64,000 bases of DNA from Protea cynaroides (lineage: Eukaryota; Streptophyta; Magnoliopsida; Proteales; Proteaceae): assembly GCA_028583415.1 (NCBI GenBank), contig CM053276.1, positions 64,751,071-64,815,070 of the forward strand, read 5' to 3'. The notes beneath the pieces are model-generated. The model was not told the DNA's origin. It made no database searches and saw only the letters and a program-made list of their open reading frames with translations. Below, piece by piece: positions 21,911-33,130 of this stretch; the stretch's first letter is position 1; every line of letters starts with the position of its first letter. The position numbers and the translations under genes were made by a program.

Positions 21911-24194
21911 ACTGGAACTAAGCTTTCAAAAAGAAATTAATGAAAAATATAATTTTGGACATTAAAAGGAAAGTTATATAATACAAGAAGGATCATACAA
22001 TTGAATTAGCCCATCAAGAACCCAGTTTGATAAGTGATTAGTACAGATTCCATCTTTTTTCTAGGGGAAAGGCAAGAATGATAAGGGAAAAAAAAAGGAA
22101 TTTACAACCTAAGATAAAAGTATCCTCTTTAGTCTTTCTCTATCAAATTTAAAAGACCAGGGGGAGTGTTTTCTATACAAAAAATTTGTTATCATGCATG
22201 TTAACAATACAATTTGGTTTTGCCGAATGGTATGGCACGTGGAAAACTTGTAAATGTTAGAATTACATTCACATTTATCCACTGATTTACATCCTTTTTT
22301 GCCCAAAAGGCTAGAGAAATTTCCATGTTTAATTGTTGTTTCCTTTTTTGCCATTCCATCTATGTAACTGGAAAAGCATAATCTTATGAGCACCCTCGGT
22401 CATTACAAAGTGTGGACTTTAATAATTGGTAGATCTTATATATGAGCACCTTAGGTCACTACAGTGTCAGTTTTATTAGAAGATGGCAATTTGCATAGTA
22501 GACATAGATATGTTTTATGTATTGAATTGCTTGAATGACACATGTATAGGTATCTCTAGATTATGACAACTTTTAACTATTCTTATCTTCTTATTTCTTA
22601 AGGGTTTTAGGTCAAAAGTAAAATAAACTTTTTACAATCTTTTTGAAAATAATTTTCTATTATGTCATTTTCAAAATATGTTATTATCTAACACGTTTTT
22701 CAATTCAACATGAGAAATGACAATTATTACTTTCAATAAAAAAAATCATTGTATCATACTAAAAAAATGAAAAAAATCTAAATTACTTGACCCGTCAATA
22801 AGAAAGTCCTTTTATGTATAATAATAGAGTAATGGGTTAATTGATAATCATGTTTGGCTTTGCCACGTGCTAACCTAAAATTTCCAAAATTTTCCATAAC
22901 TGTAATGGAATTACATTAATTGCTAAAAAAGAGTAGAACAAACTAGGTGATACACGACTGAAATGGGGCACTAAATTACATGTGCGGCATATTAAAACTC
23001 CCACTTCGTTTTCAATTATCAAAATGGCAAAATCATTTGTACATGTAGTAGAAATAACTGCCATACAAAAAAGCTCTAATGGATATAAAGGGAAAGTCTG
23101 TGCCACGAGAGACAAGACTCTTAGCATACATATGTCTTGGGTGGCTAGAACTAATCACGTGTCACATGTTTAGAGAATAAAAGTAAGCAATGGGGAATTT
23201 TTATTTTTATTTTTTTGTTGAAAAGAAATTCATTAAAAATTAACTACAAAAGCAAAATAGCTTCAGCAACTCAAGAAGGGAAAACATTCAATCAAACTCA
23301 ATATCGTTCCGTTGTGTCTGATTGCAAGGGACATTGAAGGAAGGGACAAGAAATTTTTTAATTTTAAAAGAAAATTTTTATAGTGGTAACACAAAATGAT
23401 TGCATAAATTACCTAATTCTCATAACATATAAATAATGATACTAATAAGATATAAATTTTATTTTAATTTTTAAATGCAAGAGATTTAAATGCAAAGTGA
23501 AGTGTAAGTTAATAACTAAATATGGAAAGATTTGGAATTAATTAGAGAGCAATGTGATAGCATGTGTTGTAATAATTACGAAAATTTTTTTTTAAATTAA
23601 AAATTTTCACTTTTCTTCCCTTCAATTTCTCTTCCAACCAAACACAACCTAGCTAACAAAATTGACAACTAAGTGAGTAGGCTTACTGGATCCCTACTCA
23701 CCCAAAAAAGTATTAAATAAAAAGAAGATAAGACATTTATATGGTGTGTGGAGTCTTATCAGTCAGCATATTTTCAACGAAGACACCAATTTAGAGATCA
23801 TTTTTATTCCATTAGTAAAAAAGATATGGAATATCACAAATTAATCAAAAAGAGATTCAACAATTAAAAGGGATATTGATTTTTTTTAAAATCTAGTATC
23901 TCAATCAAGAGATTAAGATCAGGGAGAGAAATTGCTACCCGTCAGAGTTTCTTTTCAATTTCTTACATGTTACAGTGAGATGATTACCCTGTCCCTCCTC
24001 AAGAGGCTCAAGCAAACACTGTCAGAAAACAGCCATTTTCCTTTAAGATTATTAGAATGAACAGTCATCTCCAATTCGTTTGAAATACTTTTCCTTTGGA
24101 ATTAGGTAGAAGAATTGCATTAGAGTTGCCACATCTTGCTTGTTAATTTCGTCCCTCCAAATATTATAATAGTCTCACCTTCACATTCAGCCTG
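21911..24194. other. AT-rich spacer, no gene recognised
   Basis: Open frames at 22870-23127 and 22982-23173 overlap on opposite strands and match no family I know. A short direct repeat containing 'gagcacc..aggtcactaca' lies at about 22386-22480. Homology to the second copy of block A ends near 23595, within an A/T-rich tract. Confidence 0.5.
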
Positions 24195-24496
24195 TGTCAC
24201 ACCCTAATTCTGGATTAACTAGAATAGTATGATGAACCGTCAATAAATCAACGGTTCAATCAGGATCTCCATTAGATAGTACTCACCATATCAACCACAC
24301 ACGCATTCCACAATAATAATCAGATATAATAAATAAATAAGCAGAAAGTGTTTATAAATAATGAACTGAGCATCTAACCATGATATATAATTATTTAATC
24401 CAATTATCTTCAAAACTCAAAACATAAAAGTAATTAATCCATTACATGTTCTAATAATCAAATATAGCTAAACTCATCAAAAATACATTGATTCCA

Positions 24497-24595
24497 CTAG
24501 CATGAAGGATCATGCGTATCTTCTACAGCTTCAACATCCATGGCCGCCATGTGTCCATATGTCGGAGCATTCACGTACTCTTCTACAGTAAGACC
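24497..24595 (-). other. Small conserved reading frame inside solo LTR (copy 4)
   Basis: 33 codons including the stop. The pattern is GLTVEEYVNAPTYGHMAAMD followed by AVEDTHDPSC and a stop; it is eight codons shorter than the copies at 883 and 17221. It follows 'tttttagttgatgatgcag'. Confidence 0.5.
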
Positions 24596-26141
24596 TGCAT
24601 CATCAACTAAAAATATTCAACGTCGAAAGGGTGAGCACACAACACGGCTCAGTGAGTAAAACAAAGCAATGCAATAAACATATGCATGCGTTCAATTCAT
24701 ATTTTTTGTCTGATTTTTAAGTTGTAATATGCTATAGAAATGATTGGTGGTCACCGCACCTCTATACACGAGTGTGTGAATTCACCCCATGGATCAAACA
24801 CCATTGTCGTCCCACATTCACCCACCATGAAATAGAGATAGAGATAAAGTGTCTGGATCAAACACCGCCAACACTTCCCCTGATGCCCTACCTATACCAA
24901 CACATAAGCCCCTATTGGCGAGGGTTTGCAAACTGGACTCGCAACTAACCAATCCTAAATGTCATCCAGTATATCCAAGGCCTCACCCCAGCATCCCTCA
25001 ATACATCCATAAAGATAGAGCTAAGGCCCCCCGACAAAGTCAGAGACTACACAGTCCGAGACCACCTCCCCTGATGCCCTACGATGTAATAGTTCTACTA
25101 AGGTAATGGTGATACGACGATATCAGTGGGCAAGACTTAAGTAGAGATAGAGCTAGAGTCTGGTGATCAGGTCAAAGACCACAATGCCACATCATCCCCT
25201 GATGCCCCACTCGCATCAAGCACACTAACCACACACAATCACATACTTATTCCTATCATCATCAATCAACATGGTAGCAAATAAACAGAAGTAATATGTA
25301 TGAGCAGTAATAACAGTATTATTGGATGACATGTGAGATGCACATTACAACCATACAATCATAGAATCGAGTATGGCATTGGACTCAATAAAATAACGTT
25401 TTATTATTATCCAATTAATTTAGGTCTTGTTCCCTCACTTGTTAGCAGAGCTCGATCTCTTTCCAAGCCTTGTAACTCTTTTCGAATCACTTTAATAACC
25501 TAACAGTTATATAGATTTAAGTTAGGATTCCTATGTAACATGTTACAGTAGTTGAAAATCGAAAATAGATCACCGATAGGTGTCTGATCAGTCTTATGGT
25601 CTCATTCTATGTCGACCTTACTGCCTACGGTCGATACCCTACGGTCGTATCATATGCGACCATACCTGCGACCTTATGATTTCTTAATTCTTACCGAATG
25701 CCTTTGGTCGATCCTCTGGTCATGCTATGGTCAACCGTAGCTGCGACCTTAAGATTTTTTATCACAGACTACATTCAATCCAAATATTTCCTCTTGGCTC
25801 TTCAATAGGGTCCTTCCTAATAATCATTCTAAGACTAAATTTCTTAGTTTTACCAATTAATCACTCTAACCCATTCTCCATGATTTCCATGAGATTTGCT
25901 TAGCAAATCACATGGTTGAATCCTTACATTGCTTTTGGTATCTCAATTTACATTAAAAACTCTTACTCTTAGCGTTCTAAGGCTACAGAGATAAGATTCA
26001 TACCTTACTTATTGTAGAGAGTCTGTAGAACTCTTCTCTCAGTCTTCTCCTCAGTCTTCTCTTCTTCTACTTCTCTTCTTTTTATTTCCTTCTTTTTCTC
26101 TAGGGTTTGCTAATATTCCAAAAGAGTGAAAAATGGTTGAG

Positions 26142-26160
26142 GGACGTCCTCTATATAGAG
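26142..26160 (-). promoter_or_regulatory. Solo LTR core promoter
   Basis: GGACGTCC (26142-26149) adjoins ctctatatagag, the same pairing as in the other LTRs. It faces left (minus strand). Confidence 0.55.
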
Positions 26161-26526
26161 AAAAACTCTCTATATAGAGTTCTCTAATAATAGGAAAGAA
26201 TCCTCCTCAAGTTAAAAAAAATTTCAAACTCAGAGTTCAATCTAGGGTCTTACGGTCGATGGCCTACGATTGCAGAACCCGTTGACCGTAGGATCGAAAA
26301 CATCGACCGTATGGTCATCGATCAGTGACCATTGTTTCTTTCCATATGGTCGACAGTACCTACCTAGGTATGCGACCCTACGTATACTTTTAATGTTTTT
26401 AACTCAATTCTCATACCTGGTTTATGATCCTACTTCACACGGTCGATCCACTTGATCCAGCAATGATGGGAAGACCTAGTACGACACGATTAAACCGGAT
26501 TAATAGAGTGCGGGTCTTACAGCATG

Positions 26527-26672
26527 TCTTTTGTGTAGGAATGTTTTATAGTTATAGCACAAATTTGAGTGCCATATTGTAATATAGTTGGGACATCCTG
26601 TTAGTCTAGTAATATATCTGTTGTGCATTTGTGCTACCACCTTCTCTCAAGTATGACGTTTTCCATCTATCA

Positions 26673-26762
<90 letters not shown>

Positions 26763-27317
26763 CTTGTTGACATAGTTAAGGTATCAAATAATTAGTCTTA
26801 TTTTCCATTGCCATAATAATATAGCATTTTTTTTTCTGTGAAGATAAAAAATGTGCCATTTCACATGTATACTCATAAAGACAAGTTGCTTGCAAATTAT
26901 TTTGAATGTCTTATTTTACTCTTGATTTAAAGACATATTTGAAGGCATTTGAAAGAAGAATACAGGATCTAAATATACCTATAGAGTTATTAAGATTCTT
27001 CAAGTATGGGAGATATGTGTGGAAAAGTTTTTCTAGATAAATAGACACCAAGCTTTGCTACATGGAAGGGTGATAAGGAAATTTTGACTATATAGATGTC
27101 TTGGTAATAATCTAGATTAACCACATCTTAAATTTTAAGTTTAGATTCAATTATATACCTTCCTATATATATATATATATATATATATATGAAGATTTCT
27201 TTCTTTTCACTTTATCCATTTATTCTCAGAAAAAAAATTTTCTCTATATTTTAATGAGTTTTGTTTTGTGATTTGGTCAAATCTATTTTGTTTGGAATAT
27301 AACCAAGGACAATGAGG
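26527..27317. other. Spacer with A-run and TA microsatellite
   Basis: 'ccatctatc' precedes an A-run at about 26672-26690 and a TA repeat at 26691-26758; this could be the 3' tail of a LINE or SINE. A second TA tract lies at about 27164-27190. From about 27193 the sequence resembles 37435-37612, part of an old copy of the flotillin upstream region. No gene is seen. Confidence 0.5.
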
Positions 27318-27529
27318 TTTTTACCTAGGGGTGTCAGAATTGGGCCCAAATTGAAAATTGAAACCGAATAAGCATGATTCAGTCTAGACCAAGCCAAAAC
27401 TGAATCTTATTAGACAGTAATTGGGTTGTGTTTTTGTAGTCCAATGAAAAATCGATCCAAACCAAACCAATTGATAAACTGAAACAAAATCAGACCAATA
27501 GACCAATAGGTCCGATAGTAGATCGATAA

Positions 27530-28273
27530 GGCCCCGTTTGATAACACTTTAGCTCCCGTGGAGCTACTTCTGGTCCGGAGTCGTTTTCCACTTCTTCTCC
27601 AGAGTCAGGATTTTTGGAGTGGAATAGTGTTTGATAACACTGCTCCAAAATCAAAAGACTATGCTTCCAGAATGCTGTTTGGTGGTGGTGGTATTGGTGG
27701 CGGTTGAAGGGGGGTGGTGGTGGTAGTGGTGGTGGTGGTGGTGGTGGGTGGTGGTGGTAGCGGTGGTGGTGGTGGGTGGTGGTGACGGTGGCGGTGGCGG
27801 TGGGTGGTGGCAGTGGTGGTAGGTGGTGGTGGCGGTGGTGGTAGTAGGTGGTGGGTGGTGGTGGTGGCGGTGGTAGTGGTAGGTGGTGGGTGGTGGTGGC
27901 GGCGTCGGTGGTAAGTGGTGGGGGTGGTGGTGGCGGAGGTGGTGGTGGTGGGTGAAGGGTGGTGGTAGTGGTGGTGGGTGGAGGGTGGTGGTGGTGGCGG
28001 CGGCTATGGGTGGTGGTGGGGATGGTGGCGGTTGAGGGGTGGTGGTGGGATTGGCAGTGCCAGTGGTGGTGGTGATGGCAGTCGATAGTGGTAATAGTTC
28101 CGGAGCAAGAGAAGTAAGTTTTTTTAGCTCCAGTTTTTTAACACCCATAGACATTTTTGGAGCGGTTCACTCTATGGGAGTTAAAACTTGAACCGTGTTT
28201 ATCAATCGTCATTCTACTCCGAATTAGCTCCGGAACTAAGAAATAAGGAGCTGGAGTATTATCAAACGGGGCC
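27530..28273. mobile_element. PIF/Harbinger-type MITE
   Basis: The left end GGCCCCGTTTGATAACACT matches the complement of the right end (GGCCCCGTTTGATAATACT) and the similarity continues to about 27 bases. The flanking target duplication is TAA (27527-27529 and 28274-28276), as expected for PIF/Harbinger. It has no transposase. Its centre is a long GGT-rich repeat. Confidence 0.88.
27683..28085. repeat. GGT-rich simple repeat inside the MITE
   Basis: About 400 bp of GGTGGT units with interspersed GGC, GTA and GGGT variants. The long Pro/His/Thr reading frame on the minus strand is a by-product of the repeat. Confidence 0.9.
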
Positions 28274-28492
28274 TAAGAGTCCAATAAGCTAACATTTTAC
28301 TAAAGGAAAAAGACGGTTGCCTCCCCTGTTCTATGCCCAAAGGACAAAAACCCCTAAAAGTTTATGGAAAAGACAAATGTCTCCTATTTTTAACGGTGTT
28401 AAAGTAAATTTTTTTGTGGACAATTCTACTTTGAACGTTTTATTACTTTAAAAACCTATTAATGATAAAAGACTAATATAACCCTCCTATCC

Positions 28493-28622
28493 CAATTAAA
28501 ATTAACTCTCCTCTCATCTTCCTTCTCATTGTCCCTCACCTTCTTTTCGATGAGACAGAGATGCGTGGATTCTCGTGGGAAAAATGAGAAGGAAGATCAG
28601 AGGAGAGTTAATTTTCAAATTG
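28493..28622. repeat. Near-perfect inverted repeat (38-bp stem)
   Basis: 28493-28530 pairs with 28583-28622. In the 30-bp core (28501-28530 with 28583-28612) one base mismatches; outside it there is a small bulge. The loop is 52 bases. It lies inside the Mutator-like element. Confidence 0.85.
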
Positions 28623-28881
28623 TTAGAAAGAATAACAAGAAACAAGAATACTTCACATTCAATTGAAAGCTTTTAACTTTTAAACAAGATTTTGCTAATA
28701 AGATTATAGCCGTGGAAAACTTATCAAACCATTAATGAACAGAAAGAAAAATTTCCAAATCATCATTGATCAATTGAAACAGAACATCCTTGAAAACCAA
28801 ATAACCCCCACAGAAGCCTAAAAATAAATCAACTGAACAAAAGCAATGCAGGGAGGGCAACCAGTGTAAAAAGAAAATTAC

Positions 28882-29110
28882 AAAAGTGAGAGTAAGAATC
28901 AAAGAAATAGTCAGCATTGGTCTTGTCGCCACCAACGAGGGTATCACCAGGTTCATCAGAGATGGGATTGTCAAGGTTAGAACTCTCAGTCATCTCGTCC
29001 AAGTTTTCATCTTCGACCATCATCTCCGTCTCTTGTTGGTGGCTAGTGCAGGCATTGTTGGTGTTGTTGCTAGAAGAGGTATGCTTGTTATTACTCCTTT
29101 GCCGACCCAT
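28882..29110 (-). pseudogene. Captured first exon of a PRMT1-like arginine methyltransferase
   Basis: Start codon at 29108-29110 (MGRQRSNN). The frame passes through acidic sequence and ends in TNADYFFDSYSHF, which corresponds to the conserved TSADYYFDSYSHF entry to the methyltransferase fold of plant PRMT1/PRMT11. A GTAATT splice-donor-like sequence follows at 28881, where the plant exon would end. Only about 76 codons are present and none of the SAM-binding motifs, so it cannot methylate. The upstream leader (to about 29250) seems to have come with it and is partly duplicated at 29233-29292. It lies between the inverted ends of the Mutator-like element. Confidence 0.75.
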
Positions 29111-29753
29111 TCTCTTTCTTCGTTTGCTTTTTCAGCTCTTCTCCACTCCACGATTAATCGATTAGGGCATCTGGGGTTTCTGCCTCGCTGAAGTGCTGCT
29201 GGTGTCCGAAATCCTACCGTAGATTTTTCAATTCTACTCCACTCCACGATTAATAGATTTGGGCTTCTGGGATTTCGTTTGCTTTTTTCAACTCTAAAGG
29301 ATTAATTTAGTCATTAAAAAATTGGCCTCCCAACCTTGGTGTCTAATGAAATATTCTTAACGACATGGGTCTATTTGTATTTTAGTACTATTTCTTGGGG
29401 AGGCATTTGTCTTTTTTAGAAACTTTTGGGAGTATTTGTCCTTTAAGCACAGTACAGGCAACCATTTTTTTCCTTTTATTAAATATACAATTAGGAAATT
29501 AACCCTAGATAATGGCCCAATAGAGCCCATTAAACCAACTTGTTACTATATACACATATAGTAAATCGAAACCAAATTAAGACGGAACTGATAGCGAACC
29601 AATAAAAACCTATTGGGCCAACCAGATTAAAACCCACAACCATACCAAAATCGATTATTTTTTATTGGACAATAATTGGAAAGAGGTGTACAGGGTCGAA
29701 TTTGAAATCAACCCAAACCAAAACCGGACCAAATCAACCCGTTAACACCCCTA

Positions 29754-30472
29754 GTTTTACCTATTTTTAAAATTTATTAAATTTTATCAAATCTGTCTTA
29801 TCTAGACCTGCTACAGTACAAGAACTTCTCCCCCACATGTATAATGTATTTAGATTTAAAATACACATTGTCTACTGAATTTTCACTGACCAGCCTTAAA
29901 ATTAATCAGATTAAAAATCTTGTAAGCTGCAAATTAATATCCTCATGGAAGATGTATCGCTACCCAATTGCGTGGCCCTTGCCCTAGCACAGGGCCAACA
30001 AGAGTGCATGTGAGGGCATCAGCACGCATGAGATTTTCCTTTTCACAAATATCAGAGTAGTAATTTCGTCTTTGTTTTTACCACAAGAAAAAAAAATCGT
30101 CTTTGTTGTATCTTGGCTTCGACTCCAAGAATGATGCAATTTGGAATCTTTTTTTTTTTTTTACTCATTCTTAAATTGTGAATATTGACCAAGGCATGAT
30201 ATTTTGCTATCCGTGAGTCAGCAATACCCACGATCAGAAGCTACCAATGAAATTCCCCACAATTGCCACAATGCCACATCCACATTATTGTTGCGTAAGT
30301 TCTAAAGTCCACATTTAAAAAAATAAATAAATAAATAAAAGGTCCTGCTTTACGTCAAGTCACTTATCCGGTGTTAGAAGTACTGTTATTATTATTATTA
30401 TTTTTTTTTTTGGGTAAGCTTAAAGTATTGTTATTCATTCCTTTTGATGCTTACTTATCGGCTGGAAACAAC
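29754..30472. repeat. Old diverged copy of the flotillin upstream region
   Basis: Stretches such as 'ctgctacagtacaa', 'accagccttaaaatta', 'gatattttgctatc' and 'aaagtccacatt' occur in the same order as at 37620-38029 and 51550-52006, with much greater divergence and indels. Together with 27193-27325 this suggests an ancient tandem duplication of the flotillin 5' region. No coding exon is seen. Confidence 0.7.
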
Positions 30473-30854
30473 AATATAAATAGGAAAATTTTCACTTATC
30501 ACTTAAAAAGATTTAGATAAATCATCTACTATCTAAGTTTTTAAAAAAATATCTATCACCCAAATTATACAAACGTTTATCAAAAAGACCCAAAAGCAAC
30601 TAACAGAGTTGTTAGTTAGTGATGTCAGCCGTTAGAAAATACATGAATGACAATAATATCCTTATTGTAAAGGAAAAAAAATCCAATTTACCCTCTTTTT
30701 TTTTACCCTACCTCATCTTTTCGTGTTTTGTTTATAATCCAAAATCCCCAATTTTCATTGTTCCTCCCAAACTAGGAATCTAAAATCTCCAATTTTTCTA
30801 GTAATTAGGGTTTCTAACGTCTTTCAGTCTCTGTAGAGCTTTGGAGTTGTAGTA

Positions 30855-31028
30855 ATGGCGATGGAACCAGACATGAGTAGCTGGACCGACCTGCTCCACA
30901 CATCCACGAAGCTTCTTGAACATGCTGCTCTGTGTACTCAGTCAACAAAAGCTCTATCTTGGGCTAGTGAACTCATAGTTGCTTTTCGATTGCGGAGAAA
31001 GAAAAAACTTATCAAATCGGATGGATAG
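30855..31028 (+). pseudogene. Captured first exon of a NUP93-like nucleoporin
   Basis: Start ATG at 30855; the peptide opens MAMEPDMSSWTDLLHTSTKL and continues LEHAA. This resembles the N-terminus of plant nuclear pore protein NUP93 (WTDLLHSSTKLLEQAAPS-type sequence). After about 25 residues similarity ends and the frame runs to a stop at 31026-31028, 57 codons in all against more than 800 in the real gene. An apparent 5' leader with 'agggtttctaacg' precedes it. Its position inside the Mutator-like element points to transduplication. No nuclear pore function is expected. Confidence 0.7.
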
Positions 31029-32756
31029 TTTCACTCTCACCCCAAACTGCTTCAATGGCTGCTGTCTTCCATCTTTTTCTTTTTCTTCAAGAGGAAGAGC
31101 AACCTTTTTTTGTCTCTGTGATTCCCAGGTTGACACTGAGAGGGGGGTGAATCAGTGACCACTAAAATTCTTTTCAACTATGTGAAGTTTGCCCAATCAA
31201 AAACACACACTGCTGCCAAGAGCTGTTTGTTAATGCTTTGTTGTCTTGAGCTGACTGGGGTGGTCATTCATACATTTGCTCTGTTAACACATTTCATGTA
31301 ACACACCATACCACACACCTATAGGTATCCATCCTGAGGCTTGGCCTACCAAGTGTGTACACCTAGACCTGCAATCCACGCACTTCACATGCATAACAAA
31401 AATAGGTACATCCACATGACACACTATGTAATGTGGTTCACCTATCACACACTGTGATGGCTACTCCACGGGGTAATACCCTAACCAAGGTTTCGTATTA
31501 TACACAATACGCTGCTTTAATGCTATAGTTGCACCTACAACCCAGATGCTACAACACCAACCACATTTTCAGTTGCAATTGAGTCCTAGGCAACAACCCC
31601 CACTCCAGTCAAGCCCCGAACTTGACAGGTTACAAAGTATTTATCAAATAGAAATTACAAACCCTTCCCATATAGCATTGGCACAAATAAATAGGGTCTG
31701 TGTGTGTGATTACCTTCCCAGCGTGATCACGGCATATGTGTGGTGCTCACCAAATGAGTTTCTCAGGCTCTCCAATGGTAGTAGGTGAGCTTCTTCAACA
31801 ATATGGGAGTTTGGCACTCTCCCAATACCTCTCATACAATCTGAATCTTACCAAAACCTCACAACATACTCACACTACCTCTCTCATGCTTTATATGGCA
31901 ATTAAACTCAGAGAGAGGTGAGTGGAGATGGATTTTACACACCAAATGAGCTCAAGAACTTTTTTCTTCACAAACCCAAAGCCACACACCAAACCCCCAT
32001 TTTTATTGCAGGTTGATAGATTTTGAAGAGACGAGTCCAGAGCAATTTGATTCACTCAAATCCGAGATCGGACGGCCAAGATATGGCCATCCAAAGTCCA
32101 GCCGTTAGGATTATAAGAAATGGAATCTTCAGAAGAGCATTCATGCACCCGCGATGCACCGTAGCCGCGCCGCCGCTGACACAGCAGGTCCGCTGTCGAG
32201 TAACGATTGGCTGGCTAGAGAATCTTGAAGATCCGTCGTTGGATCGGTCAGAGGAAAGCGGGAAATCAGTTTGGCCGTCAGATCTTCCTCATCGCGTCAG
32301 ACATGATCGGGATTCATTGTGGCCGTCAGATCCGTATCTTTCCGCCGCCATTTCATACGCACGCCACACTAAATCCTGGATCTAGCTCCACACGACGCGG
32401 ACTATGGTATTAAGATGCTCCATCCAATGAGCACAAGCGCGGGAGCATCTTGACGCATCAACGAGCATACACCCGATCCCACCTTTTTTTAAACCGTCGA
32501 TTTAGAATCGAGATAGCGTGGCTTGATCTAGGGCACCCATTTCGAATCCATACCTTTTTGTTTATCGAAAATACCCCTGATAATGAGTGGTAATGCCCTG
32601 TAGATACATTTTTTCCAGAAGGTTGTCTGTTGAGTTTTTCTCTGCGGCATTTCGTCGAGCAGGTGAGATGCAAGTTGTTCAAGCCTTGCGGTCCGCACGC
32701 GCGGCTAGGCCCTGCGAGCCTTGCGAGAGCCAGCTGCTGCTGTGTGGTGGTCTTGC

Positions 32757-32905
32757 CAGGCTGGCTATGTGCTGGCCTTACGAGGCTGGCTGCTGGCTGG
32801 CCTTGTGGGGCTGGCTGCTGGCTGGCCTTGCGAGGCTTGTTGTTGGCTGGCCTTGCGAGGCTCGCTGCTGCCTGGCCTTGTGGGGCTGGCTAGTGGCTAG
32901 CAGGC
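32757..32905. repeat. 25-bp GC-rich minisatellite
   Basis: The unit 'ctggccttgtggggctggct' plus 'gctgg' repeats about five times with substitutions, then decays. It is the most GC-rich stretch in the window. Confidence 0.8.
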
Positions 32906-33004
32906 CATACTGTCTTGCTGCTGGCTTGGTGCCAAGGGCTTCGGCCATGCTGGCCTGGGCTGGTGCCAAGGTGGCAAGCCACATCCTGTGGGACCCATAT
33001 GGCC

Positions 33005-33130
33005 CATTTTCTCTCTCTTCTTTCTCTCTCCTCATTCTCTCTCTTATTTCTCTCTCCTCTTTCTCTCTCTTCTTTCTCTCTCCTCATTTTCTCTCTCTTT
33101 TATTTCTTTCATCTTCTTTCCTCTTCAGGT
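33005..33130. repeat. CT-rich low-complexity tract
   Basis: Nearly pure pyrimidines on the plus strand, built from ttctctctc and ctcctcatt words. It inflates several open frames on both strands. Confidence 0.85.

Larger units (their letters stand above)
13051..23595 (+). repeat. Block A, first copy
   Basis: This 10.5-kb block is nearly identical, in the same order and orientation, to 38530-49135. The match starts exactly at the first base after the assembly gap (38530). The two copies differ by scattered substitutions and small indels. See the entry for the gap. Confidence 0.93.
24195..26521 (-). mobile_element. Solo chromovirus LTR
   Basis: Starts TGTCACACCC, ends CTTACA, 2,327 bp, with no internal region. 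Flanks are gcctg (24190-24194) and gcatg (26522-26526), a five-base target duplication with one mismatch. It has the same architecture as the other LTRs here: arrays at 25605-25755 and 26240-26390, core promoter at 26142-26160, triple module at about 24833-25210, and small frame at 24497-24595. Produced by LTR-LTR recombination, by inference. Confidence 0.9.
28294..29483. mobile_element. Mutator-like element with about 100-bp inverted ends
   Basis: The left end ('aaggaaaaagacggttgcct' to 'ggacaaaaacccctaaaag' and on past 'agacaaatgtctcc') is matched by the complement of 29345-29483. No transposase is seen. It carries a PRMT1-like exon, so it is Pack-MULE-like. The exact ends and target duplication are uncertain because the termini are AT-rich. 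Confidence 0.7.
27326..29753. mobile_element. hAT-type element carrying nested insertions
   Basis: Ends are TAGGGGTGT and its complement ACACCCCTA. Flanking 8-mers are tttttacc (27318-27325) and gttttacc (29754-29761), seven of eight identical. The related sequence at about 37612 reads ggtttacctattt without insertion, which acts as an empty site. No transposase is seen. The body has been invaded by the elements at 27530-28273 and about 28294-29483. Confidence 0.85.

Noticed and set aside
22870..23173. Overlapping opposite-strand frames, also seen at 48400-48703
   Set aside because: They recur only because block A is present twice; neither matches a known family and they overlap each other on opposite strands.
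27651..28154. 167-codon Pro/His/Thr-rich open frame on the minus strand
   Set aside because: It is the translation of a GGT-rich simple repeat inside a MITE; no domain or codon bias supports a gene.
28886..29191. Plus-strand frames over the PRMT1-like exon
   Set aside because: Shadows of the minus-strand exon, whose product is recognisable.
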